Shown here: in pieces, positions 16,600-24,489 of the stretch
How the letters are laid out: the number at the start of each line of letters is the position of its first letter
Numbering within the stretch: the first letter of the stretch is position 1
From: Candidatus Accumulibacter appositus
Lineage (GTDB): Bacteria > Pseudomonadota > Gammaproteobacteria > Burkholderiales > Rhodocyclaceae
Direction: 5' to 3'
Assembly: GCA_000585055.1 (NCBI GenBank)
Contig: JEMX01000078.1
Span: 1-64,000 of the forward strand
DNA: 64,000 nt
Notes under the pieces: model-generated
The model's database searches: none
Told to the model about the DNA's origin: nothing
Seen by the model: the letters and a program-made list of their open reading frames with translations, nothing else
Made by a program: the position numbers and the translations under genes

Positions 16600-17931
16600 A
16601 TGGCACAGCGGATTTCGATGAGGGTGATGCCGGCACTGCTTCTGGCGGCGTTTTCGGGCGCGGCGAGTGCCTCGGGTTTTCAATTGTTGGAGGCGGGCAG
16701 CGGTCTTGGCAATGCCTACGCCGGTTCAGCGGCCAAGGCCAGCGACGCCAGCACGATTTTTTGGAACCCGGCTGGAATGACGCAACTGCAGGCGCGCGAA
16801 GTCTCTGGCGGTTTTACGGCGGTGCGGCCGAGTTTCAAGTTCAATAACCAGGGTTCAGCTGTCGGGGTCTTCAGTAGTCCCGCCGTTGGCGACGGTGACG
16901 ATGCCGGTAGCTGGGCGTTTATCCCGAACGGCTATATCTCGTGGGCGCTGAACAAGGACCTCTATATCGGTCTCGGTATCAGCGCGCCGTTCGGCAATGC
17001 GACCAAATACGATAAGCCGTGGAAGGGTAGTGCGCAGTCGAACGAGTTCGACATCAAGACGATCAACATCAATCCCTCGATTGCCTATCGGGTCAACGAA
17101 AAGGTATCGCTGGGTGCCGGCTTCAGCTGGCAGAAGATCGAGGCCGATTACTATCGGCAGGTGGCTGTTCTTCCTGCCCGGCGCTTTGGGGCGCTGCCGC
17201 AGGTGGAATCGCACATGAGCATCGACGACGATGCCTGGGGCTGGAACATCGGTGCCTTGTTTACACTTTCGCCATCGACCAAGGTCGGCTTGTCGTATCG
17301 CTCGACCGTCCAGTTCCATACCGACGGAAAAGTCAAACTGAATGGCGATGGTACTGCAGCTGGCAATGCCACCGCCTTGGGCCTGGCAAATGCCGGTGGG
17401 GCGAGCGATGTCGAGGCCGACCTCAAGGTTCCGGATACCTTCATTCTGAGCGTTTCGCAGCAGCTGAGCGACCGCTGGGAGATGCTGGGCGATGTCTCCT
17501 GGACGGGATGGAGTTCGATTCAGGACGTCGACATCATCCGCACCTCGGGGCCGCAGAGCGGTGCTCCTGCGCAGATCCTGCATGCAAATTTCGACGATAC
17601 CTGGCGTGTCGCCATGGGCGCCAACTACAGGTACACGGACGCCATCAAGTTCATGTTTGGAATTGCCTACGACCAGACTCCTGTCAAGAGTTCGAGCACC
17701 CGTTTGACGTCTCTGCCCGACAACGATCGCACCTGGTTTACCGCCGGAATGCAGTGGAAGCCGGCCAAGGAGCAGACGCTTGAACTCGGTGCGGCCTACA
17801 TTTACATCCCGAATACGAAGATCAACCAAAACGAGACCACGACGAATCCCTTGACCAATCGTGGCACGGTTACCGGCGATTATGACTCGAGCGTCTGGCT
17901 TTTCGGAGCGCAATACTCGCTGGCTTTCTGA
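16600..17931 (+). CDS. fadL: FadL/OmpP1-family outer-membrane long-chain fatty acid transporter
   Basis: A 14-strand beta-barrel that lets hydrophobic compounds cross the outer membrane. The ATG at 16600 has AAGGGGGAG upstream. A clear signal peptide (residues 1-23, ending ASA) is followed by SGFQLLEAGSGLGNAYAGSA and DASTIFWNPAGMTQL, the FadL hatch motifs. The protein ends with an aromatic residue (SVWLFGAQYSLAF), as beta-barrels do. It lies between two beta-oxidation units and is followed by a strong terminator. Solvent or hydrocarbon uptake is also possible for this family, but the context favours fatty acids. Confidence 0.92.
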   Translation: MAQRISMRVMPALLLAAFSGAASASGFQLLEAGSGLGNAYAGSAAKASDASTIFWNPAGMTQLQAREVSGGFTAVRPSFKFNNQGSAVGVFSSPAVGDGDDAGSWAFIPNGYISWALNKDLYIGLGISAPFGNATKYDKPWKGSAQSNEFDIKTININPSIAYRVNEKVSLGAGFSWQKIEADYYRQVAVLPARRFGALPQVESHMSIDDDAWGWNIGALFTLSPSTKVGLSYRSTVQFHTDGKVKLNGDGTAAGNATALGLANAGGASDVEADLKVPDTFILSVSQQLSDRWEMLGDVSWTGWSSIQDVDIIRTSGPQSGAPAQILHANFDDTWRVAMGANYRYTDAIKFMFGIAYDQTPVKSSSTRLTSLPDNDRTWFTAGMQWKPAKEQTLELGAAYIYIPNTKINQNETTTNPLTNRGTVTGDYDSSVWLFGAQYSLAF

Positions 17932-17949
17932 GCAAGCGGCAGGCCTTAG

Positions 17950-17979
17950 AAAAAACCCCGGATTCCGGGGTTTTTTTTT
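17950..17979 (+). terminator. Rho-independent terminator after fadL
   Basis: CCCCGG (17956-17961), loop ATT, CCGGGG (17965-17970), then nine T, with an A-run on the other side. Confidence 0.93.
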
Positions 17980-18030
17980 GACCGCCGTCGGGTGGGCCTG
18001 TGCATCACCCTATTTGCCGCTGCCCTTGGC

Positions 18031-18058
18031 TTGACGATGAAAGCTGGAAAGGTATAAT
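18031..18058 (+). promoter_or_regulatory. Sigma-70 promoter of fadB-fadA
   Basis: TTGACG (18031-18036), a 16 bp spacer and a perfect TATAAT (18053-18058). The operator begins on its last base. Confidence 0.8.
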
Positions 18059-18075
18059 TCAAACGTTCGTTTGAG
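18058..18075. promoter_or_regulatory. Palindromic operator TTCAAACG-TT-CGTTTGAG on the fadB promoter
   Basis: Same palindrome as at 9702-9719 with one mismatch in the right arm. It covers the expected transcription start, a position fit for repression. Confidence 0.8.
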
Positions 18076-18146
18076 TGTTTTTTGGCAAGTGCGCAGCGGG
18101 GTCTTCCCGGTGCGCGCGGATAAACCGACAGGAATAGGAGGACAGC

Positions 18147-20534
18147 TTGAGCAACTTCATCGTACGCAAGGCCGCGGTACTCGGGGCGGGGGTGATGGGG
18201 GCACAGATTGCCGCGCATCTCGCCAATGCTGAAGTGCCGGTACTGCTTTTCGACCTGCCCGCCAAGGAGGGCGACGCCAACGGAATCGTCAGCCGCGCCA
18301 TCGACGCACTCCGCAAGCTTGAACCGTCGCCGTTGGCCAGCAAGGATCGGGTCGCTTACATCGACGCCGCCAACTACGCGCAGCACCTTGAGCAGTTGCG
18401 CGATTGCGATCTGATCATCGAAGCCATCGCCGAGAAGAGCGAGTGGAAAGACGATCTCTATCGCCAGATTGCACCCTTCGTCTCGCCAGCGGCGATCATT
18501 GCTTCGAATACCTCGGGTCTGTCGATCAACCGTCTCTCGGAAGCCTTGCCTGAGGTCTTGCGTTCACGCTTTTGCGGCATCCATTTTTTCAATCCGCCGC
18601 GCTATATGCATCTCGTCGAACTGATCGCCACGCAGGGCACCGACCCGGTGCTGCTCGACAATCTCGAATCATGGCTGGTCTCGCGTCTCGGCAAGGGCAT
18701 CGTGCGTGCCCGCGATACGCCGAACTTCGTCGCCAATCGCGTCGGCGTCTTCTCGATCCTGGCGGTGATGCACCACACCGAGCGCCTCGGCCTCGGCTTC
18801 GACCTCGTCGATGCGCTCACCGGTCCAATCATCGGGCGTCCGAAGAGTGCTACCTATCGTACTGCCGACGTCGTCGGTCTGGATACCCTGGCGCACGTCA
18901 TCAAGACCATGCAGGACACCTTGCCCGACGATCCCTGGCACGGCCATTACGCCGTTCCGGCCTGGCTGGCGGCACTGATTGCCAAGGGCGCGCTCGGTCA
19001 GAAGACGCGCTGCGGGATTTTCCGCAAGGATGGTCGGGCGATCAAGGTGCTCGACCTGGCGGCGCAGGATTATCGCGAAAGCGCTGCCGAGATCGATCCG
19101 ACCGTGCTGACGATCCTCAAGAACCGCAATCCGGCCGAAAAGTTCGCCCAGCTGCGCGCCAGCGAGCATCCGCAGGCGCAGTTTCTGTGGGCGATTTTCC
19201 GGGACATCTTCCACTATGCCGCTTTCCACCTTGCCGAAGTTGCCGATAACGCCCGCGATCTCGACTTCGCCATGCGTTGGGGCTTTGGCTGGGCGCAGGG
19301 GCCGTTCGAAAGCTGGCAGGCGGCTGGCTGGCAGGCGATCGCCGCGGCGGTCAAGGCCGACGTCGATGCCGGTCGGGCGATGAGTCCGGCAGCGCTGCCG
19401 GCCTGGGTCTTTGGCCAGGTCGCCGCGAAGGGCGTGCACACACCGCAAGGCTCGTACTCGGCGAGCGCCGACGCTTATCAGCCCCGTTCGGCGCTGCCTG
19501 TCTATCAGCGGCAGATTTTCCCCGAGCGGGTATTGAGTGAAGCCGAGATCAGTGGTTCGCCAGTGTGGGAGAACGACGGTGTTCGCCTGTGGACCCTTCC
19601 GCAGGTCGACGACGGCATCGCCATCGTCAGCGTCAAGACGCGCAACCATACCCTCGGACGTGAGGTGATCGTCGGTTTGCAGGAAGCTGTCGCTCGTGCC
19701 GAAGCCGATTACCGTGCGCTGGTGCTCTGGCATGAGGCGCCATTTGCCTTTGGTGCCAATCTCAAGGAAGTCAGCGACGCGATCGCCGCGGGTCAGTTCG
19801 AACTGCTCGAAAAGTACGTCGCCGAATTCCAGAACACGTCGATGGCACTCAAGTACGCCAAGGTGCCGGTGATTGCGGCGGTACAGGGCATGGCTCTCGG
19901 CGGTGGCTGCGAGTTTCTGATGCACGCTGCCAAGCGGGTAATCGCGCTGGAGAGCTACATTGGGCTGGTCGAAGCTGGGGTCGGTCTGATCCCGGCCGGT
20001 GGCGGCTACAAGGAGTTCGCTATCCGCGCCGCGCAGCAGGCCGCGAAGACCGCCGGCAACGACCCCTTCGAATTCATCCAGCCGGTGTTTATGACCGTCG
20101 CCATGGCGACGGTTTCAAAGAGCGCTGCGCAGGCCAGGGAACTGGGTTTCGCCACCGAGTCGGACAACATCGTCTTCAACGCCAAGGAACTGCTTTACGT
20201 CGCGCTACGCGAGGCGCGCGGACTTGCGGAGGCCGGCTATTACCCGCGTCTTTCACCGCGCCAGATCAAGGTCGCCGGTCGTACCGGCATCGCCAACTGC
20301 GAAATGATGCTGGTCAACATGAAGGAAGGCGGCATGATTTCGGCGCATGACTACGCGGTTGCCAAGGCAGCAGCCACCGCGCTCTGCGGTGGCGACGTCG
20401 AGACCGGATCGCTGGTCGACGAGCAGTGGTTGCTCAGCGTCGAGCGCCAGCTCTTCGTCGAACTGCTGAAGAACGAGAAAACACGGCAACGCATTGAGCA
20501 CACACTGGCTACCGGCAAGCCGCTACGTAACTAA
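18147..20534 (+). CDS. fadB: 3-hydroxyacyl-CoA dehydrogenase / enoyl-CoA hydratase fusion, FadB role
   Basis: A 795 aa fusion with the reverse domain order of the gene at 14456. The NAD-dependent dehydrogenase comes first (AAVLGAGVMGAQIAAHLANA, NTSGLSINRLSEALP, CGIHFFNPPRYMHLVEL). The crotonase domain is at the C-terminal third, with the oxyanion motif QGMALGGGCEFLMHA and the glutamate region IGLVEAGVGLIPAGGGYKEF. This layout is that of FadN-like proteins common in betaproteobacteria. The start is a TTG at 18147 after AGGAGGACAGC. It is followed 28 bp later by fadA. Confidence 0.92.
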   Translation: MSNFIVRKAAVLGAGVMGAQIAAHLANAEVPVLLFDLPAKEGDANGIVSRAIDALRKLEPSPLASKDRVAYIDAANYAQHLEQLRDCDLIIEAIAEKSEWKDDLYRQIAPFVSPAAIIASNTSGLSINRLSEALPEVLRSRFCGIHFFNPPRYMHLVELIATQGTDPVLLDNLESWLVSRLGKGIVRARDTPNFVANRVGVFSILAVMHHTERLGLGFDLVDALTGPIIGRPKSATYRTADVVGLDTLAHVIKTMQDTLPDDPWHGHYAVPAWLAALIAKGALGQKTRCGIFRKDGRAIKVLDLAAQDYRESAAEIDPTVLTILKNRNPAEKFAQLRASEHPQAQFLWAIFRDIFHYAAFHLAEVADNARDLDFAMRWGFGWAQGPFESWQAAGWQAIAAAVKADVDAGRAMSPAALPAWVFGQVAAKGVHTPQGSYSASADAYQPRSALPVYQRQIFPERVLSEAEISGSPVWENDGVRLWTLPQVDDGIAIVSVKTRNHTLGREVIVGLQEAVARAEADYRALVLWHEAPFAFGANLKEVSDAIAAGQFELLEKYVAEFQNTSMALKYAKVPVIAAVQGMALGGGCEFLMHAAKRVIALESYIGLVEAGVGLIPAGGGYKEFAIRAAQQAAKTAGNDPFEFIQPVFMTVAMATVSKSAAQARELGFATESDNIVFNAKELLYVALREARGLAEAGYYPRLSPRQIKVAGRTGIANCEMMLVNMKEGGMISAHDYAVAKAAATALCGGDVETGSLVDEQWLLSVERQLFVELLKNEKTRQRIEHTLATGKPLRN

Positions 20535-20562
20535 GCCACTGCGCACGCAAGGAGAACAGATC

Positions 20563-21765
20563 ATGAGTAAACAGATTCAGGACGCTTACATCGTTGCCGC
20601 CACACGCTTGCCGGTGGGCCGACGCAAGGGCATGCTCGGGCACGTTCGGCCTGACGACATGCTGGCGCACGCCATCGCCTCGGTGCTGGCGCAGGCACCG
20701 GCGATCGACCCGGCAATGGTCGAGGACGTGATCGTCGGCTGCGCTATGCCCGAGGCCGAGCAGGGAATGAACGTCGCGCGGATCGGCTTGCTGCTGGCCG
20801 GCATGCCGAACACCGTCCCCGGGGTAACTGTGAACCGCTTCTGCGCATCCGGCGTGCAGGCGGTGGCCATGGCCGCGGATCGCATTCGGCTCGGTGAAGC
20901 CGAGGTGATGGTCGCTGCCGGTACGGAAACGATGTCGCTGATGAACCAGATCATGGGTAACAAGATCGCTCTCAATCCGGCCCTCTTCGAAAAGGAAGAG
21001 AACTACGCGATTGCTTTTGGAATGGGTCTCACCGCCGAAAAAGTCGCCGCCCAGTGGAAGATTTCGCGCGACGATCAGGATGCCTTCGCGGTCGCCTCGC
21101 ACCAGAAAGCCTGCGCGGCCATCGCCGCCGGCCATTTCAAGGCCGAGATTTCACCGTACGCGGTGACTGCACGGTTGCCGAATCTGCAGACGGGTGACGT
21201 GCAGGTCAAGGAGTTCCTGGCCGAGACTGACGAAGGCCCGCGTTCGGACAGCAGCGTCGAAAGGCTCGCTCGCTTGCGGCCGGTATTCGCCGCGCGCGGC
21301 TCGGTTACCGCCGGCAACAGTTCGCAGATGTCCGACGGTGCAGCGGCGGTGCTGGTGGTGTCGGAAAGAATTCTCAAGCAGTTCAATCTGCAGCCGCTGG
21401 CGCGTTTTGCCGGCTTCGCGGTGGCGGGCGTGGCACCCGAGATCATGGGCATTGGCCCGGTCGAGGCGATTCCGCGGGTGCTCAAGCAAGCCGGTGTCCG
21501 CCAGGACGACGTGGACTGGTTCGAGCTAAACGAGGCCTTTGCCGCGCAGGCGCTGGCCGTGATGCGCACGCTCGAGCTCGACCCGACGAAGGTGAATCCA
21601 CTCGGCGGGGCGATTGCCCTGGGCCACCCGCTGGGGGCGACCGGCGCCGTCCGGACGGCGACGCTGGTGCATGGACTGCTGCGCACCGGAAAGCGTTACG
21701 GTATGGTGACCATGTGCATTGGCACCGGCATGGGTGCTGCCGGGTTGTTCGAGTCCATGCAGTAG
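20563..21765 (+). CDS. fadA: Acetyl-CoA acyltransferase (3-ketoacyl-CoA thiolase)
   Basis: Completes the beta-oxidation cycle as the partner of FadB. The ATG at 20563 has AAGGAGAACAG upstream and gives 400 aa. Catalytic parts: Cys in NRFCASGVQAVAMA, NEAFAAQALAVM, His in GGAIALGHPLGATGAVR and Cys in TMCIGTGMGAAGLFE. It is in one operon with fadB under the palindrome-controlled promoter. Confidence 0.93.
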   Translation: MSKQIQDAYIVAATRLPVGRRKGMLGHVRPDDMLAHAIASVLAQAPAIDPAMVEDVIVGCAMPEAEQGMNVARIGLLLAGMPNTVPGVTVNRFCASGVQAVAMAADRIRLGEAEVMVAAGTETMSLMNQIMGNKIALNPALFEKEENYAIAFGMGLTAEKVAAQWKISRDDQDAFAVASHQKACAAIAAGHFKAEISPYAVTARLPNLQTGDVQVKEFLAETDEGPRSDSSVERLARLRPVFAARGSVTAGNSSQMSDGAAAVLVVSERILKQFNLQPLARFAGFAVAGVAPEIMGIGPVEAIPRVLKQAGVRQDDVDWFELNEAFAAQALAVMRTLELDPTKVNPLGGAIALGHPLGATGAVRTATLVHGLLRTGKRYGMVTMCIGTGMGAAGLFESMQ

Positions 21766-21978
21766 ACTTGCGCTACTCGCCCGGCAAGAAGACCCTTTCG
21801 ACGGTGTTGGTCTATGGCACAATCGCGGCAGGGTCGTCGTCGGCGGTGCGTGCGAAGCGCTGGAACGGTCGCTTGAACGCGGGAGGCCGTGGCAGGCGAA
21901 GGCCTCGGCGCGGTGAGGTGAGCAGTCAACGGCAGTTTCCGGGATAATGTCTGGCAAACACAGTCACTAGGGCGCGCA

Positions 21979-22635
21979 ATGGATTTCGAGCTACTGGGCA
22001 GTCTGGGCTGGCGCGAAGGCTTGATTCTGGTCATCGTGCTACTGCTGTCGTACATCGTCATCCTCTTTCTGCGCATGCGTCGCCTGCAGAACGAACGCGG
22101 CGCCGCCGTAGCGCCGCTGCTTGCGCAGTCAGCGCTCGCTGCTTATACCGGCATCCAGGAAACGGATGCTGCGGTTGCCGGGGCGCCAGCGCCAGCGCCA
22201 GCAGTGGCGGGGGCTAAGGCCGAAGCCGGTGATTCTCACGCTGCGGCAGAATCAGCGCCCTTGGCCGGTGCAGCGGAAGCGGCTCCGCCAATTGCCGCCG
22301 AGGAGCTTGACTTCGCCTGGAACGAACCGCCGCCGGAAATTCCCGGGCAGGCGCTGATCGAGGCGCTGCAGGAAGACGTCTATCAGTTGCGCTGCGAGGT
22401 CGACGATTTGCGCGAAGGCTTGTTGGCTGCCCGCGAAGACTTTCGGCACCAGTTGGCGCAGATGTCGCAGATTGCGGAGTCGTCAGCGCAGGTGGCTTCG
22501 CCGCTTTACAACGATGCCATGCAGATGGCCACCCAGGGGCAGGACGCCGCGACGATTGCACAGCACTGTGGCATCGCTCGCGCCGAGGCGGATCTGGTGG
22601 TGGCGCTGGTACGCAATCGCAACGACGGCAGTTGA
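21979..22635 (+). CDS. DUF2802 family protein, membrane-anchored
   Basis: 218 aa. Residues ~13-30 (REGLILVIVLLLSYIVILFL) form one membrane helix, followed by a long Ala/Pro/Glu-rich linker, a short coiled coil (ALQEDVYQLRCEVDDLREGL) and a C-terminal helix-turn-helix-like segment (YNDAMQMATQGQDAATIAQ then CGIARAEADLVVAL), which is the DUF2802 signature. The role of the family is not established. It is followed by repeat copy B and a SPOR-domain gene. Confidence 0.8.
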   Translation: MDFELLGSLGWREGLILVIVLLLSYIVILFLRMRRLQNERGAAVAPLLAQSALAAYTGIQETDAAVAGAPAPAPAVAGAKAEAGDSHAAAESAPLAGAAEAAPPIAAEELDFAWNEPPPEIPGQALIEALQEDVYQLRCEVDDLREGLLAAREDFRHQLAQMSQIAESSAQVASPLYNDAMQMATQGQDAATIAQHCGIARAEADLVVALVRNRNDGS

Positions 22636-22760
22636 TGCGAGAGTCGCGCATGCGACTCATGAAGCTCCCTTCTCGCCTGGCGGGAGAAGGGTTGGGGAAG
22701 AGGGGAAAACGGTCACGACTTCCATTGTTTGTGGTGTCTCGACTGGGTAGCGACCGTTAA
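22632..22760 (+). repeat. Three-hairpin intergenic repeat, copy B (forward)
   Basis: Starts at the stop codon of the DUF2802 gene. Contains AGTCGC-GCAT-GCGACT (22642-22657 region), the CCTTCTCGCC...GGCGGGAGAAGG hairpin and the purine run TTGGGGAAGAGGGG, then ACGGTCACGAC and its partial inverse CGACCGTTAA. Confidence 0.85.
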
Positions 22761-22778
22761 CAGAGGAGCAGGGGGCAG

Positions 22779-23594
22779 ATGCTGGCTCAGGGGACTAAGG
22801 CCAAGGCCGCAAACGTTCAGGCGGCGCCCAGCGTGGGCCCGGCTCAAGCGGCCGCCGAGGGGAGAGCCGATCTTAAGCGCCAGTTGCTGTGGCGGATGGG
22901 ACTGGCCGGTTTGATGATTCTGGCACTGCTTGGCGTGCTGGCGCTGTTCGACTATGCCAACGCACCGGATGATTGGCAAACGGGACAGCAGTTCACGGAA
23001 CCGGTACCGGTCAGGAAGAGAGAACCGGTGCAAGCACTGACGGCAGCCGAGACGCCGCTTGCATCGCCCGTTGAAGAGCCGCCGGCAGCAAGCGAGCAAG
23101 CAGCCGCTAGTGAAGCTGCCAGCGAAGTCGCAAGCGATCCCGGTGCGGAAAGCTCCCCTGCCAAAAAGACGGATGCCGGCAGTATTCAGGCGCGCGCGCC
23201 AAAAGCCGCTGCTGCTGCAGGCGACAGCGCGCTACCGGTACCGCCGCCGCCGCCGCGCGTGGCCGCCACACCGGCTTTGCCGCCTCCCGCCACACGGCCC
23301 ACAGCGAGCTCCGCAATCGCGGCTACGCCGCCTCCATCGGTGGTCGAACCGCCGCCCACCGTGGCCGTGCGGCTGGTCTCGGGCTACATCGTGCAGTCGG
23401 GACTATTCTCCGATCTGGCTCTGGCCGAGGAATGGCAGGCGCGACTGGCGCAGGAAGGAATCCCCGCAACGCTCGAAGCGCGCTTGCAGATCGGTCCTTT
23501 CAAGAATCGCGCCGAGGCCGAGGCGGCTCGCCGGCAACTCAAGAGGCTGGGTATCGATGCGCCCAGTACGGTGCGCAAGGTCGGCAAGCCCTAA
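22779..23594 (+). CDS. SPOR-domain protein, single membrane helix
   Basis: 271 aa. A cytoplasmic N-terminus is followed by one TM helix (residues ~35-52, GLAGLMILALLGVLALFDYA), a long Ala/Pro-rich periplasmic linker and a C-terminal SPOR domain (residues ~195-268; VSGYIVQSGLFSDLALAEEW, LQIGPFKNRAEAEAARRQLK). SPOR domains bind denuded peptidoglycan, often at the division septum. The ORF is opposed by a converging TPR gene 6 bp after its stop. Confidence 0.85.
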   Translation: MLAQGTKAKAANVQAAPSVGPAQAAAEGRADLKRQLLWRMGLAGLMILALLGVLALFDYANAPDDWQTGQQFTEPVPVRKREPVQALTAAETPLASPVEEPPAASEQAAASEAASEVASDPGAESSPAKKTDAGSIQARAPKAAAAAGDSALPVPPPPPRVAATPALPPPATRPTASSAIAATPPPSVVEPPPTVAVRLVSGYIVQSGLFSDLALAEEWQARLAQEGIPATLEARLQIGPFKNRAEAEAARRQLKRLGIDAPSTVRKVGKP

Positions 23595-23600
23595 GCCGCT

Positions 23601-23939
23601 TCAGCGGTCTGGCGCCGCCAGTTGCTGTTGCACGCGACGTGCGAAAACGCGCATCTCCTTGGCCGCCTGAAGGTCGCCTTTTCCTTCGGCGACGAGGATT
23701 CCGTGTTCATAGGCGGCCAGGGCTTCCTCTGGGTGAGAGCCTTCGCTGAGCGCTTTACCGAGCAGTTTCCAGGCGGCGGAGTAGCTCGCGTCAGCTTCGA
23801 TCGCCGCACGCAAGTGCCTGGCCGCCTGCTCGAAATCGCCGGCCTTCAGGTGCTCGTTACCCAGCGAATAGCGGAGCAGGGCGCCGTCGCGCGGACCGCC
23901 GAGCAATTTTTCGAGATTGGTGATGATCGCGGTGCTCAT
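23601..23939 (-). CDS. Small tetratricopeptide-repeat protein
   Basis: 112 aa with about two TPR units: LLRYSLGNEHLKAGDFEQAA followed by HLRAAIEADASYSAAWKLLG and then HPEEALAAYEHGILVAEGKG. No signal peptide, so probably cytoplasmic and a protein-protein interaction module. The partner is unknown. It is convergent with the SPOR gene and has repeat copy C upstream. Confidence 0.8.
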   Translation of the reverse strand: MSTAIITNLEKLLGGPRDGALLRYSLGNEHLKAGDFEQAARHLRAAIEADASYSAAWKLLGKALSEGSHPEEALAAYEHGILVAEGKGDLQAAKEMRVFARRVQQQLAAPDR

Positions 23940-23952
23940 TTACACTCTCCCG

Positions 23953-24078
23953 TTTAACGTTCATGACATGGCGAGATAACTCGGATCATGAACGTCATGA
24001 CCGCCCCCTCTTTCCCAAGCCTTCTCCCGCGACGGGAGAAGGGACTTTCGTGAGCCGCTTGCGCGACTTTCGCATTAA
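23953..24078 (-). repeat. Three-hairpin intergenic repeat, copy C (reverse)
   Basis: Occupies the divergent gap between the TPR gene and ridA. Read on the minus strand it follows the same order as copies A and B: the GTCGC hairpin, the CCTTCTCCCG/CGGGAGAAGG hairpin, the purine run, and the GGTCATGACG ... CATGAACGTTAA inverse repeat. Confidence 0.85.
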
Positions 24079-24105
24079 ACTCGAATCATTGTAGAGGACA
24101 CCACC

Positions 24106-24489
24106 ATGGCAAGAACGATCATTTCGACAAGCGACGCGCCAGCTGCTATCGGCACCTACTCACAAGCGGTAAGAGTGGGTGATACGGTCTACCTCTCCGG
24201 TCAGATCGGCCTCGACCCGGTGAGCATGGACGTTGTTGACGGAATCGATGCGCAGATCGTGCGCGTTTTCGACAACCTCAAGGCGGTCGCCGAAGCCGCT
24301 GGTGGCTCGCTGGCTGATGTCGTCAAACTGAACGTCTATCTCACCGATCTGGCGCATTTCGCGAAAGTCAACGAGGTGATGAAGAGCTATTTTGCGGAGC
24401 CTTTTCCTGCGCGTGCGGCGGTCGGTGTCGCGGCTTTGCCGCGCAACGGGCTGGTCGAGGCCGACGCGGTACTGGTCCTCGGCGGCTGA
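24106..24489 (+). CDS. ridA: RidA family enamine/imine deaminase
   Basis: RidA hydrolyses reactive enamine/imine intermediates such as 2-aminoacrylate. The 127 aa length is normal. Motifs: [31 protein letters not shown], the [20 protein letters not shown] stretch, and the Arg-containing [19 protein letters not shown] with the substrate-binding Arg. Its TGA overlaps the recG ATG by one base (TGATG), which suggests coupling. Confidence 0.92.
   Translation: MARTIISTSDAPAAIGTYSQAVRVGDTVYLSGQIGLDPVSMDVVDGIDAQIVRVFDNLKAVAEAAGGSLADVVKLNVYLTDLAHFAKVNEVMKSYFAEPFPARAAVGVAALPRNGLVEADAVLVLGG

Noticed and set aside
22140..22260. Ala/Pro repeat DNA in the DUF2802 gene, considered as a tandem repeat
   Set aside because: It is a coding linker of low complexity with no regular unit.
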